From positions 439,001 through 503,000 of the forward strand of contig CM067075.1 of the NCBI GenBank assembly GCA_033980235.1: 64,000 nt of DNA. The letters run 5' to 3'. The notes under the pieces were generated by a model that saw only the letters and a list, made by a program, of their open reading frames with translations, ran no database searches and had not been told where the DNA came from. The stretch's first letter is position 1. The number at the start of each line of letters is the position of its first letter. A program made the translations under genes and the position numbers. This document shows, in pieces, positions 11,381 through 22,559 of this stretch. This stretch comes from Diadema setosum. Its lineage: Eukaryota > Echinodermata > Echinoidea > Diadematoida > Diadematidae.

Positions 11381-12260
11381 TTAATTTAAATAAATTTGGT
11401 TGTAATTATTGAAGATGATTTTTTTATAACCAGACTTGAATATATTCAAAGAGTTAGCATTGCGTATTACAAAGGGGAGAGAATTCCACAGAATAGGACC
11501 ACTGTAAAGAATAGATCGTTGATAAAAAGATGTACGAGATAGAGGTAGGTGAAAATCACTCGCGGTTCGCGTATTGTAATTATGAATTTGATTATTGTAT
11601 GTGAAAAAGTCCAAAAGAGTTTTTGGTAATATAACATTCTTACATAAATACATAAAAATCCCCACTTGATATTCATACATATCATTCAATTGCAATATTT
11701 TCAGGGATAAAAAAAAATGGCGGGGTATGGGCAAGATAAGAGGCATGGGCTATGATTCGTATTGCACGTTTTTGAAGAAGTAATAGTCTTTGAATATGAC
11801 ATTCATGAGCATTACCCCAAAACAGTTATTCCATAATACAAATAAGGTAAGTATAAGTTTGTACATTACACCAATATTTTTTGATAATTTATTACAAATA
11901 TAATTAATATGATTAGACCAAATCAACTTATTGTCTACAAACACTCCAAGAAATTTCAGTGAAGAAGCTTGCATGATTTTAGAACCACACATATCAATAG
12001 ATACAGTGTCAATGTTCCATTTTTTCTTTGTAAATATCATAAAATTTGTTTTTGATATATTAATTGATAATTTATTAATTCGTAGCCACCTTGTAACATA
12101 TTGCAATTCCTTATTAAAAACCTCTTGTAAAGAATCCATATCATCATGAGACAAAAACATGCTTGTGTCATCGGCAAAGAAAATGCATTGTAAAATATTA
12201 GAAACATTCGGCAAATCATTTATATATTCGAACAGAAAGGGACTATTGGCAGAACCAAAC
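11381..12260 (-). pseudogene. CR1/L2-like LINE reverse transcriptase, broken
   Basis: The minus strand reads in order SPFLFEYINDLPN, then the catalytic box CIFFADDTSMF (the usual FADDT), then KLSINISKTNFMIF, then SLKFLGVFVDNKLIWSNHIN, then after a frame change HNYNTRTASDFHLPL and SGPILWNSLP. These are the fingers/palm, thumb and C-terminal signatures of CR1/L2-type LINEs. Endonuclease and ORF1 are absent and stops interrupt the frame. The first residues lie inside the right arm of the surrounding inverted repeat, so LINE sequence may be part of the inverted arms themselves. Confidence 0.8.
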
Positions 12261-12469
12261 GTTGCCCGAAGCCTGTTTTCAATATTTCAACTTAATTGGT
12301 AAGTCTTCAAATTGAAGAATCTTTTTTATTTCAAGTTGATATTTACCCGCGATACTAAATCTGTCATGATCCTGAATGCTACAATGCGAAGCCCCATTAC
12401 GCTATGTGGGGCTGCTGGTCGCAGTTAATTGCATGATTACTGAGACATGAGAGCACTTTGGGGCGAGTA

Positions 12470-12805
12470 AAGGCCACCGCACACTACACGATCAGACTGG
12501 TCTTAAAGTCTTAAGCCAAGCTGGGTCTTAAGACCAGTCGTACGACCGGACACCGCACACTATACGACCCGACTGTAAAGCGCGTGCAGTGCGCACTGCG
12601 TGCGCTTGCATTTTACTGCATTGTGAATGGCTGAAAGCCTAAGACCAGTCGTAGAAAATTTAACATGTCAAATCTCTACGACTGGCTTTAAGACCCAGTC
12701 GTACGACTAGAAAATGGCAAGCCTGTGACGTCACACTTCTAGCCTTAAGGTCTTAAGACCGGTGAATCGGGGCAAAATCGTGTAGTGTGCGGCGGGCTAT
12801 AGTCT
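12470..12805. mobile_element. MITE with CCGCACACTACACGAT terminal inverted repeats
   Basis: Left CCACCGCACACTACACGAT is mirrored by ATCGTGTAGTGTGCGGCGGG on the right. Internally, TAAGACCAGTCGTACGAC motifs occur in both orientations. It interrupts the right arm of the giant inverted repeat between AGACT and TACTC, which are contiguous in the left arm (GAGACTTACTCC). Confidence 0.85.
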
Positions 12806-13039
12806 CACAGTGTTAGTTAAATGAAAGGTACTTTAACCTGAAACACAAACTAAGATAAGGAAATTCAGGGAAACTTTTGAGGTACCAAAACTTTATATTA
12901 TCTTTAAAGTCGAACGATCGCCCCCTAGCGTTATTTCGTAATCTCAGAACGAACAAAGTTTTATGCATGCAATTGCGCAATACCAGACTCGGTGCTATAT
13001 CCATTTAAAACGTGTGGGACAATGCTGCCACTGAGACAC

Positions 13040-13040
<1 letters not shown>

Positions 13041-13070
<30 letters not shown>

Positions 13071-13078
13071 CGTGTGTA
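13041..13078. repeat. (GT)n microsatellite
   Basis: Uninterrupted TG run with a GCGTGCG interruption near its end. Confidence 0.9.
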
Positions 13079-13246
13079 CGCATCATACAAAAACATTGTG
13101 ACTGCTAGCTGCGGTGATTGGAGGAGAGAGGCCAGAAGACGCGTGGCTCTTTTAGCCTCTCTTCACGCGCATGCGCACTGAGAGTGTGCGTCCAATCGGA
13201 AGCTCTCGTGTCTCGGGCAGCCATTTTGGGTCAGGAGATTTGTAGT

Positions 13247-13735
13247 CTAAAGGGCTCACACCCATAAATATTTCCCCATAGGGGTGTGTGTTAAAAATTA
13301 AATTTCAAGAAATTCTGTAAAATAGCTGGGAGAAATGAGGTGTTTCAGCTTCACTTTCCTATTATAGATAAGTGAGATATACCCTTTCATCCATCAAATT
13401 TTCAGGGTGGGTTCTTCTGCTCAAATTCTGTCCAGGGGTCCGCAAAGACAGACTACGAGTTCTTGTCACTCAAAAAGTCACCTATTTTCCGTCCACGTAC
13501 CCAATGAAATATAATCCCCTCAAATTCCATCAGAAAAGCTTTCATCTTCCAACCAAAATGCAGTTTGTTGAGGAATTCATACTCAATATCTACATGATCT
13601 ACAGCTATTCAGTTTTTTGCCAAACTACATCATTGATTTTTAATTCATTTTTTTATTCATTTATTTTGGTATCTTTGGTACAAATTTGTGAAGGGGTCTG
13701 AGACATTCCATTGTATTTACGGGTGTGAGCCCTAG
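13247..13735. mobile_element. MITE with AGGGCTCACACC terminal inverted repeats
   Basis: AAGGGCTCACACCCATAAAT at the left is mirrored by ATTTACGGGTGTGAGCCCTA at the right. About 490 bp with no convincing protein. It lies in the A-specific block. Confidence 0.7.
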
Positions 13736-14204
13736 GCCTATAGTGTTGTTCGCTGACCCATTGAGCCAGCGCTATTCTCAATCGGTGTCACTACATTTTG
13801 TACAGAATGTGGGAGGCAGCGTGTTGCGTTCCTCTCCGTGCCGCACAAACCACTCGCCACGATTGAAAGAGGAGTTATGGAATGTTAATAGGTGAGAGAA
13901 ACACATATTGACTTCAGTCTAATAGTATTTGTTTCGCTTTTTATTTTGTAAGACATTTGAGACTTTCAGTGCCGTATTTTTATCTAGATATTTCTTATTG
14001 TATACAAATGTATGTATTTTTGTTTCCTCCTTAATTCAGAGGAAAACTCAGGAATTGTATGTTAAATTATTGATAGAGTAAAAATTTCGGAATAAGATAA
14101 ATAGATGTAAACATGTATATTCATGCGTATGTGTGTGTGGGTTCGTACGTGTGTGGGCGAATGTGTAAAAATATAGCAGCTTGGATAGTCTGTCTTGTAT
14201 TTGT
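13736..14204. other. Intergenic spacer, nothing recognised
   Basis: AT-rich sequence with a few GT-rich patches around 14,115-14,160. I see no gene, repeat family or RNA signature. Confidence 0.4.
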
Positions 14205-14605
14205 GTCTGTTTTAAAGGGTGTGTACAGTTCTGGTCGAGGTGAGGATTTAGCTTTTAACATTATGATAGATATTCAGAAACCACTCCAGGAGATGTCAAC
14301 GAGCATGCAATTCTAAGGGGTATCAAAAGTTTATTTGATGAAAATCGGTTTTGAAATGGCTGAGATACTCCAAAACAAGGTGAAACAAAGAGATCCTAAT
14401 AAAAATCGCTGTTTATAGTCTTTTGTTATTGTTACCTTTTTTTTTTTGGATATCTCAGCCATTTCAAAACCAATTTTCATCAAATAAACCTTGAATCCTT
14501 CTTTAAATCACATGCTCTTTCATATTTCATAAGAGATTTCTCATCATCTCATGTAAAAAACATGAATCCCAATATCAGCCAGTACTGTACAGCCCCGTTA
14601 AGGTG
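14205..14605. mobile_element. Foldback MITE with TGTACAG ends
   Basis: The ends TTAAAGGGTGTGTACAGTTC and TACTGTACAGCCCCGTTAA are inverted. Inside, TTTGATGAAAATCGGTTTTG and CAAAACCAATTTTCATCAAA form a second inverted pair. A related element lies at 48,676-48,957 in the MULE-derived gene. Confidence 0.65.
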
Positions 14606-15280
14606 AGCGCTGAAGTGTTGAATTCCTCGGTACGATGAACACATTAAAAAGCCAGTTGCCTGAACTTCGCACTTGAACATTTCAGCGTTGAATAATCTAC
14701 TAGTACCCGGTCCTTTCTGTTCGACGTTACATATGAATGTGTACAACCGTCAAACATCATTCTCCATATATTAAACTGTTCAAATTGAACATTACTACCT
14801 GAAGGATTGCTTCTTTTCGACTAATCACGGTGATGTGGGGACATGCATCAATATAGTTTGCTGCAAATTACTGCTTTCACTCGTTATTAAGGTGTTTAAT
14901 CATCGGTTGTTCGTAACGTTCCATCATCGCCGTTGAGTCTGCCAACATTGATAAGGGTATACACCAGACGGAAGGAGGACGTAAATAGGCGTGGTCTTTG
15001 ATACTAGGTAATACACTCATGTATCCTTCATAAACTCCATTTACTTTACTTTATACTTCAGTAGTGAATTTTAGATCCGTGTCACTGACTCGATCAACCC
15101 CTTACCCTTGATGCACGTCGCTGTGTGATATTCTTATGTTTCTTATGTGATATTTCTTAAGTTGGTTGGAGAGGCCCAAGGGCCATAGTGATTTGGGTTT
15201 TTTCCCAACCTGGCAACTTCGGGAAGCGCACCAGAGAAAGCCTTTATAATCCCTTACAAAAAAAAGTCCTGTGGTTACAC
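14606..15280. other. Duplicated spacer before the TGTGGTA array
   Basis: Collinear with 33,510-34,190 (shared GAAGGATTGCTTCTTTTCGA, GGTGTTTAATCATCGGTTGT and AAGGGTATACACCAGACGG). No open frame is conserved between the two copies, which argues against coding. Confidence 0.6.
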
Positions 15281-15289
15281 CCCTGATGT

Positions 15290-17212
15290 AATTACCACAG
15301 GACAGTACCACCACGCCACATCTACAACACCACAGGAACTGTCTTGTGGTATTTTGGGACATTACCACAGGACAGTACCAGATGACCAGTACCACAGAGC
15401 ATTACCACAGGACAGTACGACATGACAGTACCACAGGAATTACTGTCCTGTGATATTTTGGGACATTACCACAGGACAGTACCACATGAACTGTAATGTG
15501 ATATTTTGGGACATTTCCGCAGGACAATACACAGGTCATTACCACGCACCACTTCCACAGGGTAGTACCACACATTACCACAGGAAAGTACCACATGGCA
15601 TTACCACAGGGCAGTACTACACAGCATTACCATGGTGCCACATGATAGTACCACACAGGATGGATAAAAAAAAAAATCTGGGAGAATCAAAAGCCATGAT
15701 ATCCCAGAATGGAATGTGACACGCGAGTGATGTATTTCAGGACGAACATGGCCCTTAAACTTAATAACCTGTCGTACTCCTAATATTTAACCTAAAAGAT
15801 ATAAAATTACATTTTCATAGCAAAATTTATGACATGTGACATATGACATGTTTTGTGTGGTACTGCTCTTTGGTTTCATCCTGTGGTAACTATCTCAAAA
15901 TACCACAGGAATATTCTGTGGTATTTTTCTTTGATACTTTTTGTTGTATTTTTTTCAGGTTTTACTGTTTGGTACTTCTGTGTGGTATTGTCCTGTGGTA
16001 AATGTTCCAAAATACCACAGTAATATCTTGTGGTACTATCCTTTGGTATTTTCTGTTGTATTTTCTCAGGTTTTGCTGTGTGGTACTTCTGTGTGGTATT
16101 GATGTATGGTATTGTCCTGTGGCATATGTCCCAAAATACCACAGGAATATCCTGTGGTATTTTCCTTTGGTATTTTCTGATTTGTATTTTCTCAGCTTTT
16201 GCCGTGTGGTATACTGTGTGGTATTCCTGCTCGGTACTACTGTGCGATAATGTATGTTTCTTGCTGTGTGATACTCCTGTGTGGTAATGCTGTTTGGTAT
16301 TGTCCTAGGTAATGCTGTGTGGTATTGTCATGTGGTAATCCAAAAATACCACTTGAATATCCTGTGGTATACTTCCTGTGGTACACTTCTGTGTGGTATA
16401 CCACAGGAATATCTTGTGGTATTTTCCTGTGGTACTTTTTGATTTGTATTTTCTCAGCTTTTGCCGTGTGGTATACTGTGTGGTATTCCTGCTCGGTACT
16501 ACTGTGCGATAATGTATGTTTTTGCTGTGTGGCACTCCTGTGTGGTATTGCTGTGTGGTATTGTCCTGTGGTAAATGACCAAAAATACCTCATGTATATC
16601 CTGTGGTATATTTCGGTTTGGTATTGCTGCGCGGTACTACTGTGCGATAATGTATGATTTTGCTGTGTGGTACTCCTTCTTTGGCAATGCTGTATGATAT
16701 TGTCTTGTGGTATCCTGTGGTATTTGCCTGTGGTACTTTCTTTTGTATAATCTCAGGTTTTGTTTTGTGGTACTTCTGTGTGGTACTGCTGTGTAGTACT
16801 GCTGTGTGATACTGTATGTTTTTGCTGTGTGACACTACTGTGTGGTCCTGTTGTAGTCCTGTACAGTGATATATGTCCCAAAATACCAAAGGAATATCCT
16901 GTGGTATTTTCCTGTGCTATATTATGTTGTATTTTCGCAGGTTTTGCTGTGGGGTACTTCTGTATGGTATTGCTGCCTTTTACTACAGTACTATGCAATA
17001 CTGCATAGTTTTGCTGAATGGTACTCCTGTGTGGTGCTGTTGTGTAGTATTGTCCTGTGGTACTTTCTGTTGTATTTTAGCAGGTTTTGCTGTGTGGTGC
17101 ATGTGTGATGCCGACAAGTACATGTACCACATGGAGTAGCCTTCAATCCTGTGGTACGGTACAGAACCACACAGTTCATTTGACAAGTACCACGGGGAGT
17201 ACCACAGGACAT
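15290..17212. repeat. TGTGGTA/TACCACA array, copy A
   Basis: About 1.9 kb saturated with a short motif. 15,290-15,660 is mostly TACCACAGGACAGTACCACA-like. 15,860-17,110 is mostly the opposite orientation, TGTGTGGTATTGCTGTGTGG-like. Longer units repeat in the second half: CCAAAATACCACAGGAATA, then TCCTGTGGTATTTTCC, then TTTTCTCAGGTTTTGCTG. The palindrome CCACAGGAATATCCTGTGG recurs (for example 16,139-16,157). TGTGGT is the RUNX consensus core, so this is a dense homotypic cluster of potential Runt-domain sites as well as a satellite. All open frames in it are translations of the repeat. Confidence 0.85.
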
Positions 17213-19454
17213 TTTTATTAGGGAGATCTTGTACACTTGTATTTCGCTTGTTTGTTGTTGTTTTTTATCTGTTATCGCTTCTATCGTCTAGCAAATGGCG
17301 AATCAAAAAATAATTATGATGATGATAATAAAAATTCAGTAGGTGTATCCACGCAGTGATTTTACGCACACCTCAATAATCGTATACCTTGTACCATGTT
17401 AAAGGTGCGCACGTAATCCGTGGTACACACTTCCATTCCATGCACCTTACAAGGTGCGCTAAATTTGGCCACCATGGTTCTTTTCGCCACGCACCGCTTC
17501 TGACAATGCCACGCAAGCTCTACACTAATGCCTGAAGTTTTGCAAAGGCAGGCTGCAACTAATAAGAAACATATTTTATTGAAAAATATTAATAGAGCAA
17601 TGTACATACACCTAAAGGCGGAATATTTCCAGTTTGGTTGTTTGTTTTTTTCATATATTTAGCTACTCAATAGTGATGCAGCCATGCGTGGATTGTTGTC
17701 TCACATGGCGGGGAATCCCACAGACTGTTACACAGGTGCTGTACAGTTTCCCATCACAATGCAATAGGCTAGGAGCTAGCTGCTAGTAATAACCCCACTT
17801 ATTGTATAGCTCAAAAGGTTTGACCCCTTGGAATTACTGGGACCACCCTCAAAATAAAAGAAGAAAAAAAAAATAGCGCATCAGCCTAACCCGTGCTATG
17901 TTCGTCCGGAGCCCCTCCCCCCCCCCCCCACCCCCAACCCCATGTAATTTACCCCATGGAGCCCATGGACCAACCCTGGTCAGAAGAAAGTAGGGTATAT
18001 CTGACCGGGAAGTGGGTGCCAGACCGCCCCCTTGGGCCCCTGGGACCCCCTAAACTCTATGCGGGTTGAATTTATCCAATGTAGCGTGTGAACAGGTATA
18101 GGCCTATATAATGAAATTAGAAAAGCTTACAACTGAAATACAAAATATCTGGTCAGGAAAGGGGTTTCCACCCCCCCCCCCTCCCCGAACCCCTATAGCC
18201 GTGCCCCACCCCCCCCCCCCCCTGCACTTAGTGAAAGGGGCATACTTTATCCAATGTAGCTTTCGGGCTAAACATGGTACTATTCAGGTGTAGGTGTAAA
18301 TGATGAAATTACAAAATCTGCAATGTGCACTCACATAAAAAGTAAATACTTTTTCAAATTTATATAATATATTTCTCATACATATTATCTCAAACTTAAT
18401 GTACCATTTGAAAGGTGATTTAATTGGCTATCAACCTGGTAGGTCAACAAAAATGTAAACTTTGCACATGAAGGAACTTCGTTTTTCCTTTCAAAGGCAC
18501 AGAAGCAAATATTGCAAAAATTAGTTGTAATTCATACGTGCTCTTCATAAGTGCTTTTCCTTGTAACAATAGGGGATAAGACAAATTTAAGACAATGAAA
18601 AACATGAATTAAGTGAAAAAAAAAGATTTCACCTCTATGATATATTTGAAACCAAAAAGATCAAAAAAAGGCAAAAAATTGAGGAAAGTCAAGAATCATC
18701 TGTCACTTACTGATTCAGAAGAAATGAGTGGAAATGGTAGGAGATTGAATTAATTTCTCATATCAACGAAAATGTAAATGATATTAGACTCTTGAATTTG
18801 TCTTATGATATCTCAAGTACTTAATCAAAATAATGACTTAAAGGTGCTTTTGCCCTTACTCCCTATGTCATTCGACCTTTGAGTTAACAGAAAATTTCTA
18901 TTTTCCCCCTTTAGTTTCCAACTTTGCTTAAGTTTGCGGTTAAAAAGAACTAAAGAGATCGAAAACTTATATTTGCTATTTCATTCATGTCTATAACTGT
19001 CTTATACTTGTCGAATGGAAGACAAATGTCAATTGTTTCAATTTTTACTTTTGTGCTTTGAAGGGCAGACACGAATGAGTTCACTTCTTAGTAAGGGTTC
19101 CTTTAATATTGACCGACTGGTTTCATTGCCAATTAGATTAGCTTTGATATGGTATATTATACACTGATTTTCATCAAAATCTTCTATGAAAAATATGAAC
19201 TCGTAAGAGTGTTTACTTTCTTTCTTTCTTTTTTTTTTGGGGGGGGGGGGGCTGAGTGCATCTGGTCACAGGAAAGGGGATGACAAATCACCCCTAGGAC
19301 AACCACTCCCCTCCCCCCCCCCACCACCACCACACACAAATGTACACACTAACGCTATAGACACCCACATATGTACTCTTATGTTTCAATTCATTCCGAA
19401 GGAAGGTGATACATAGTATATTTTTTACTGCATTAATACACATAAAGGGCTATG
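17213..19454. other. Duplicated spacer with poly-C tracts, no gene
   Basis: Collinear with 35,585-37,980. It holds homopolymer C and G tracts (17,914, 18,168, 18,206, 19,240, 19,312). Aligned open frames differ in length and frame between the copies, so none is supported. Confidence 0.55.
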
Positions 19455-19722
19455 TTTTGTATATATGAAGAGTTTGTTCGCAAAAACCGGTAAGTCCATA
19501 TTTGCCAAATGGAGATATTTGCGATTAAAGGTCAAGAAAAATAAAGAGAATAATAAGAATTTTTTTGTTTCTTTTGACCATAACTTCAAAAATGTACCTT
19601 TATATGTAGTGACCAATATATCATTTAAAAGGTATTATTTTTTACTTTATGACAGAGACCGTACTTCAAAATCTTCAAAAATGGACTTATCGGTTTTGCG
19701 AACAAACTCTTCATATATATCA
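19455..19722. mobile_element. Palindromic MITE (GAAGAGTTTGTTCGCAAAAA family), copy 1
   Basis: Left GAAGAGTTTGTTCGCAAAAA with ACCGGTAAGTCCAT is mirrored by ATGGACTTATCGGTTTTGCG and AACAAACTCTTC. About 255 bp flanked by TATATA. The aligned site in unit B (around 37,960) lacks it. A second copy lies at 60,693-60,946. Confidence 0.85.
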
Positions 19723-19757
19723 TTCCATCTAGTTCAATTCCATTCAAACTTTATTTG

Positions 19758-20449
19758 TGACCCTGCACCACAAAACAAACAAAAAGTCGCCAGACATGAA
19801 TTATTAGTTTAGACAATATTCTGAAAGAGCAGACTTTAAGCTTCAAAATGATGCATAACTCAAAGCAAATGGACTCTCCTAACCTATCTAAATGTTGGAA
19901 AGAAAGCACAAACTCAGGAACAGTGTGAACTGAGAAAAGAGGCTCTGAAGTACAGTGTCTATTCAAGCGCTTCATCTCTACAAAACCGTGCTGGCTGTGC
20001 GATGAATGGGACAAAAAACAGGAAGTTAACCACCCGAGTAACAACAATGAAGAGACTATCAGATTAAACTGAAATTAATCATACCTCATTACCACATTCT
20101 GTCCATAATTAATACCAACTTTCAAAGCAGTAGCATTATCCTTTCAAAAGTTATTAGATTTGAAAGTGAAGAGAGTGTAGAAGGTTTTTGCAGAAATGAA
20201 AAAGGGACTCTAAAGACACACCTAATCGCACTATTCTACAAAAAAAGTTCGAGATAAAGTGCTAAAAAACACACTTTCTCACCCGTTTTGTGACCGTAAA
20301 TTTGTAGCATAATGTAAAAGAAGACTTGCTCTTTCAGAAAATATGAAAAAGTCAAGATCGGCTAGGTTGACCCATTTCACTTATTTTCAGTCTTCAAACA
20401 TTCGATCAGTGTGTGCGACTTTTTGTTCGTTTTGTGATGCACGGTCACA
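19758..20449. mobile_element. MITE with GTGACCCTGCACCACAAAAC terminal inverted repeats
   Basis: Left GTGACCCTGCACCACAAAAC with AAACAAAAAGTCGC is mirrored by GCGACTTTTTGTTCGTTTTG and GATGCACGGTCAC. The flanks read CTTTATTT before and ATTTAATTTT after. The empty site in unit B reads ACTTTATTTCATTTTTCG, consistent with a short ATTT target duplication. It sits inside the 3' tail of a LINE and encodes nothing recognisable. Confidence 0.85.
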
Positions 20450-21570
20450 TTTAATTTTTCGAAAAGAGCATAAACATTTCATTTTCTTTGGTAACAGAAA
20501 ATAAGTTTGTATAATCAAAACAAAGAAAATTGAGAAAAATATAATTGTGGAACCTTGGAGTTTATACAAATACGTTGTCACGAAAATTGATTGAAGGGAT
20601 ATAAACGATATAACAATACTTGTACTCAAAACATCGAAAATAGAGGGACCTACTAAAAAGACAAGTCTTGAAGAATGTGGGCCCCTCATGTACAGAATGT
20701 CAAATAGAAAAATAAACTGATGCAAAAAGGGGAAAAAAGGCTGGGACAAAAGTCAGAAAAAAAGTTTTGAAGCCCATAACAAGACAGCGTAACCAACATA
20801 CACACTAAACGAGACTAGACGACGAAACTAATACAGGAAGACTAAAAGACAGGACAGAATGAGACAAGACTACACATGACAGGAAGAAAATACAACGGAC
20901 AGCAAGGCATAACAGATCCAGGGATCGTCAACAGAATTATATAAAAAAAGGGGTGCGTGAAAAAGATAAAGAATTATAGAGTATTAGAGAGACAGAGATG
21001 CAGAAGTAATAAAATCAAATCTAATCTGTAACTGTCTCAGGATAAGAAAGGACGAGAAAATACATGACAGTATATTATTTGTAATCCAAGTTCTTCGAAA
21101 AGAATTACAATAAGCACACAATCTAATTCATTTCTGTGGGATTGTAAAATTGCAATAGAAAGAACTCTAATCTCCTTTTAAATGGAGATATAGAGGGGCA
21201 TTTATTCAGATAATTCCAATAAGTTGGGCCAGTATAATGTGTTCTTAGCAAAAATCGTTCGTAAAAAGGTAACAGAAATTCATTGGAAAGTCGAGTGGGA
21301 TGCTCATGGAATGATTGATTTCTTAGAAACATAGAATCCAAAACGGACGGTTGTGAGTTGTTGCTGTACATATTCATAAATTGCCCAAAATTAAATAGAA
21401 AACAAATCTTTCATTTTTAGCGGCTTAATAGAGGAAAATTACAAATTTGAGTGGGAGGGTATGAAGGATAAAAGATGACACGGGGAGCTTTCTTTTGTAG
21501 AAGGAACACGCTATCCAGTAGGTTCTTTTGAGTGTTGCCCGAAAATAAAACACCATTAAGATAAGGCAAT
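20450..21570 (-). pseudogene. CR1/L2-like LINE 3' fragment, copy A
   Basis: Minus-strand translation gives LLDSVFLLQKKAPRVI, then (frame change) MYSNNSQPSVLDSMF, NQSFHEHPTRLSNEF and TGPTYWNYLNK. These are the LQKKAxR, HxxxTR and GPxxWN signatures at the C-terminus of CR1/L2-like reverse transcriptases. The 3' end lies beyond the inserted MITE, at about 19,725, where the plus strand reads CAATTCCATTCAAACTTTAT. Frameshifts and stops make it non-functional. The orthologous fragment is at 37,985-39,122. Confidence 0.75.
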
Positions 21571-21740
21571 ATCAATGACACCTATGATTTTTGAGGGATA
21601 TGCAATTTCATACCTGAGTTTTGTGCCCCCTTGTCCAACCTGTACATCATAACTTGCAGTTGTATGCTAATGCAACCTTTTTTTGTGTGTATTTTATAAT
21701 GGATATAACTGTGCTGTGTACATGTATATACTGAAATAGT

Positions 21741-21783
<43 letters not shown>

Positions 21784-22066
21784 AGTGGCGGATCCAAAGG
21801 GGCGCATCGGACACCCGACCCTTCTTTATTTGTAGTTAAAACAAAAGTAATAAAAAGGAAAAAATGAGATGCGCCCCCCCCCCCCCTTTACGGAATTCCT
21901 GTATCCGCCCCTACATGCAAACACACACACACACACACACACCAGTGGCGGATCCAGAGGGGCGCATCGGACACCCGGCCCTTCGTTATTTGTTGATAAA
22001 ACAAAAGCAATAAAAAGAAAAAAGTGAGATGTGAATTTCCCCTTTACGGAATTCCTGGATCAGCCC

Positions 22067-22139
<73 letters not shown>
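21741..22139. repeat. CA microsatellites alternating with two GGCGGATCCA-type MITEs
   Basis: CA runs at 21,741-21,782, 21,919-21,941 and 22,070-22,139 flank two similar units (21,783-21,915 and 21,942-22,069). Each unit starts CCAGTGGCGGATCCA and ends near GGAATTCCTG(G/T)AT with CCGCCCCT or CAGCCCCTG. The same family occurs at 42,632 and 47,843-48,009. Confidence 0.8.
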
Positions 22140-22142
<3 letters not shown>

Positions 22143-22261
22143 ACTATTCATGTATGCATGACTCCATGTAGCCCACATATTCTTATAATGTACATGAAAC
22201 ATGTCACGTACAGTTATGGTACCTCGCATATGATAAATGTCAGACATACAGCTTGTGATGT

Positions 22262-22375
22262 TACATATGTTGAACGATATAAAGAAAATATAATGGAGAT
22301 TTTAAGTATGTACTCTTTTCTCGTATAATGAAAGAGCACTTGACTTGCCTCTTTCAGAAGACAGGGGAATAATGT
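22262..22375 (-). mobile_element. Fragment of the TTAA-type foldback MITE
   Basis: AACGATATAAAGAAAATATA and GAAAGAGCACTTGACTTGCC with TCTTTC correspond to the right arm and loop of the complete elements at 49,030-49,598 and 61,652-62,220, in inverse orientation. The termini are missing. Confidence 0.65.
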
Positions 22376-22559
22376 TATTCAACACAATAAGAAATGCAAA
22401 GTAATTAGCAAAAAATCAATCTGTGATATTTATAATGCCTCTGTAACCCTCCAAAGATAAAGAAAGGCAAAGAAATAATGGAGGAAAATAAAATAATCTT
22501 CTGTCATCCATATTCAAAAGTCAAACGAGAAGAAGCAATGGTAACAAAGATGGTAGAAA

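Larger units (their letters stand above)
10545..12905. mobile_element. Giant inverted repeat (arms about 600 bp) with nested insertions
   Basis: The left arm (10,545-11,175) and right arm (12,228-12,905) are reverse complements over most of their length. Left TTAAAGATAATATAAAGTTT, then GTTTCAGGTTAAAG, then AACACTGTGAGACT, AAAGTGCTCTCATG and CCAATAGTCCCTTTCTGTTC are all mirrored in order on the right. The left arm is interrupted by a palindrome (10,676-10,768) and a MITE (10,813-10,979). The right arm is interrupted by another MITE (12,470-12,805). The roughly 1 kb loop holds a LINE fragment. Unit B lacks the whole structure. Confidence 0.8.
1..21790 (+). repeat. Tandem segmental duplication, unit A
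   Basis: Unit A is the left copy of a duplicated segment. Its start matches the start of unit B near 22,560: both share the TATTTGGTC..TTGAATGTG..CATGAATTCT stretch. Its end matches 42,340-42,660: both have TAAGGCAAT, then TTGTGCCCCCTTG and CCAACCTGTA, then a CA microsatellite and a GGATCC-containing MITE. Collinear blocks are roughly 1-6,200 with 22,560-31,430, 8,590-9,400 with 31,440-33,020, and 14,590-21,790 with 33,510-42,660. The block 9,400-14,580 is largely specific to A. Boundaries were read by eye. Confidence 0.85.

Noticed and set aside
15876..17139. Many overlapping frames on both strands with VVLLCGTSVWYC or HTAVPHSSTTQ patterns
   Set aside because: These are translations of the TGTGGTA array; unit periodicity explains their openness.
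15290..17212. CRISPR-like regular repeats
   Set aside because: Units are degenerate, lack constant-length unique spacers, occur in both orientations and sit in an animal genome.
19465..19812. 115-residue frame starting MKSLFAKTGKSIF
   Set aside because: It spans a palindromic MITE that also occurs at 60,693-60,946 and gives the same peptide there; no sign of a protein.
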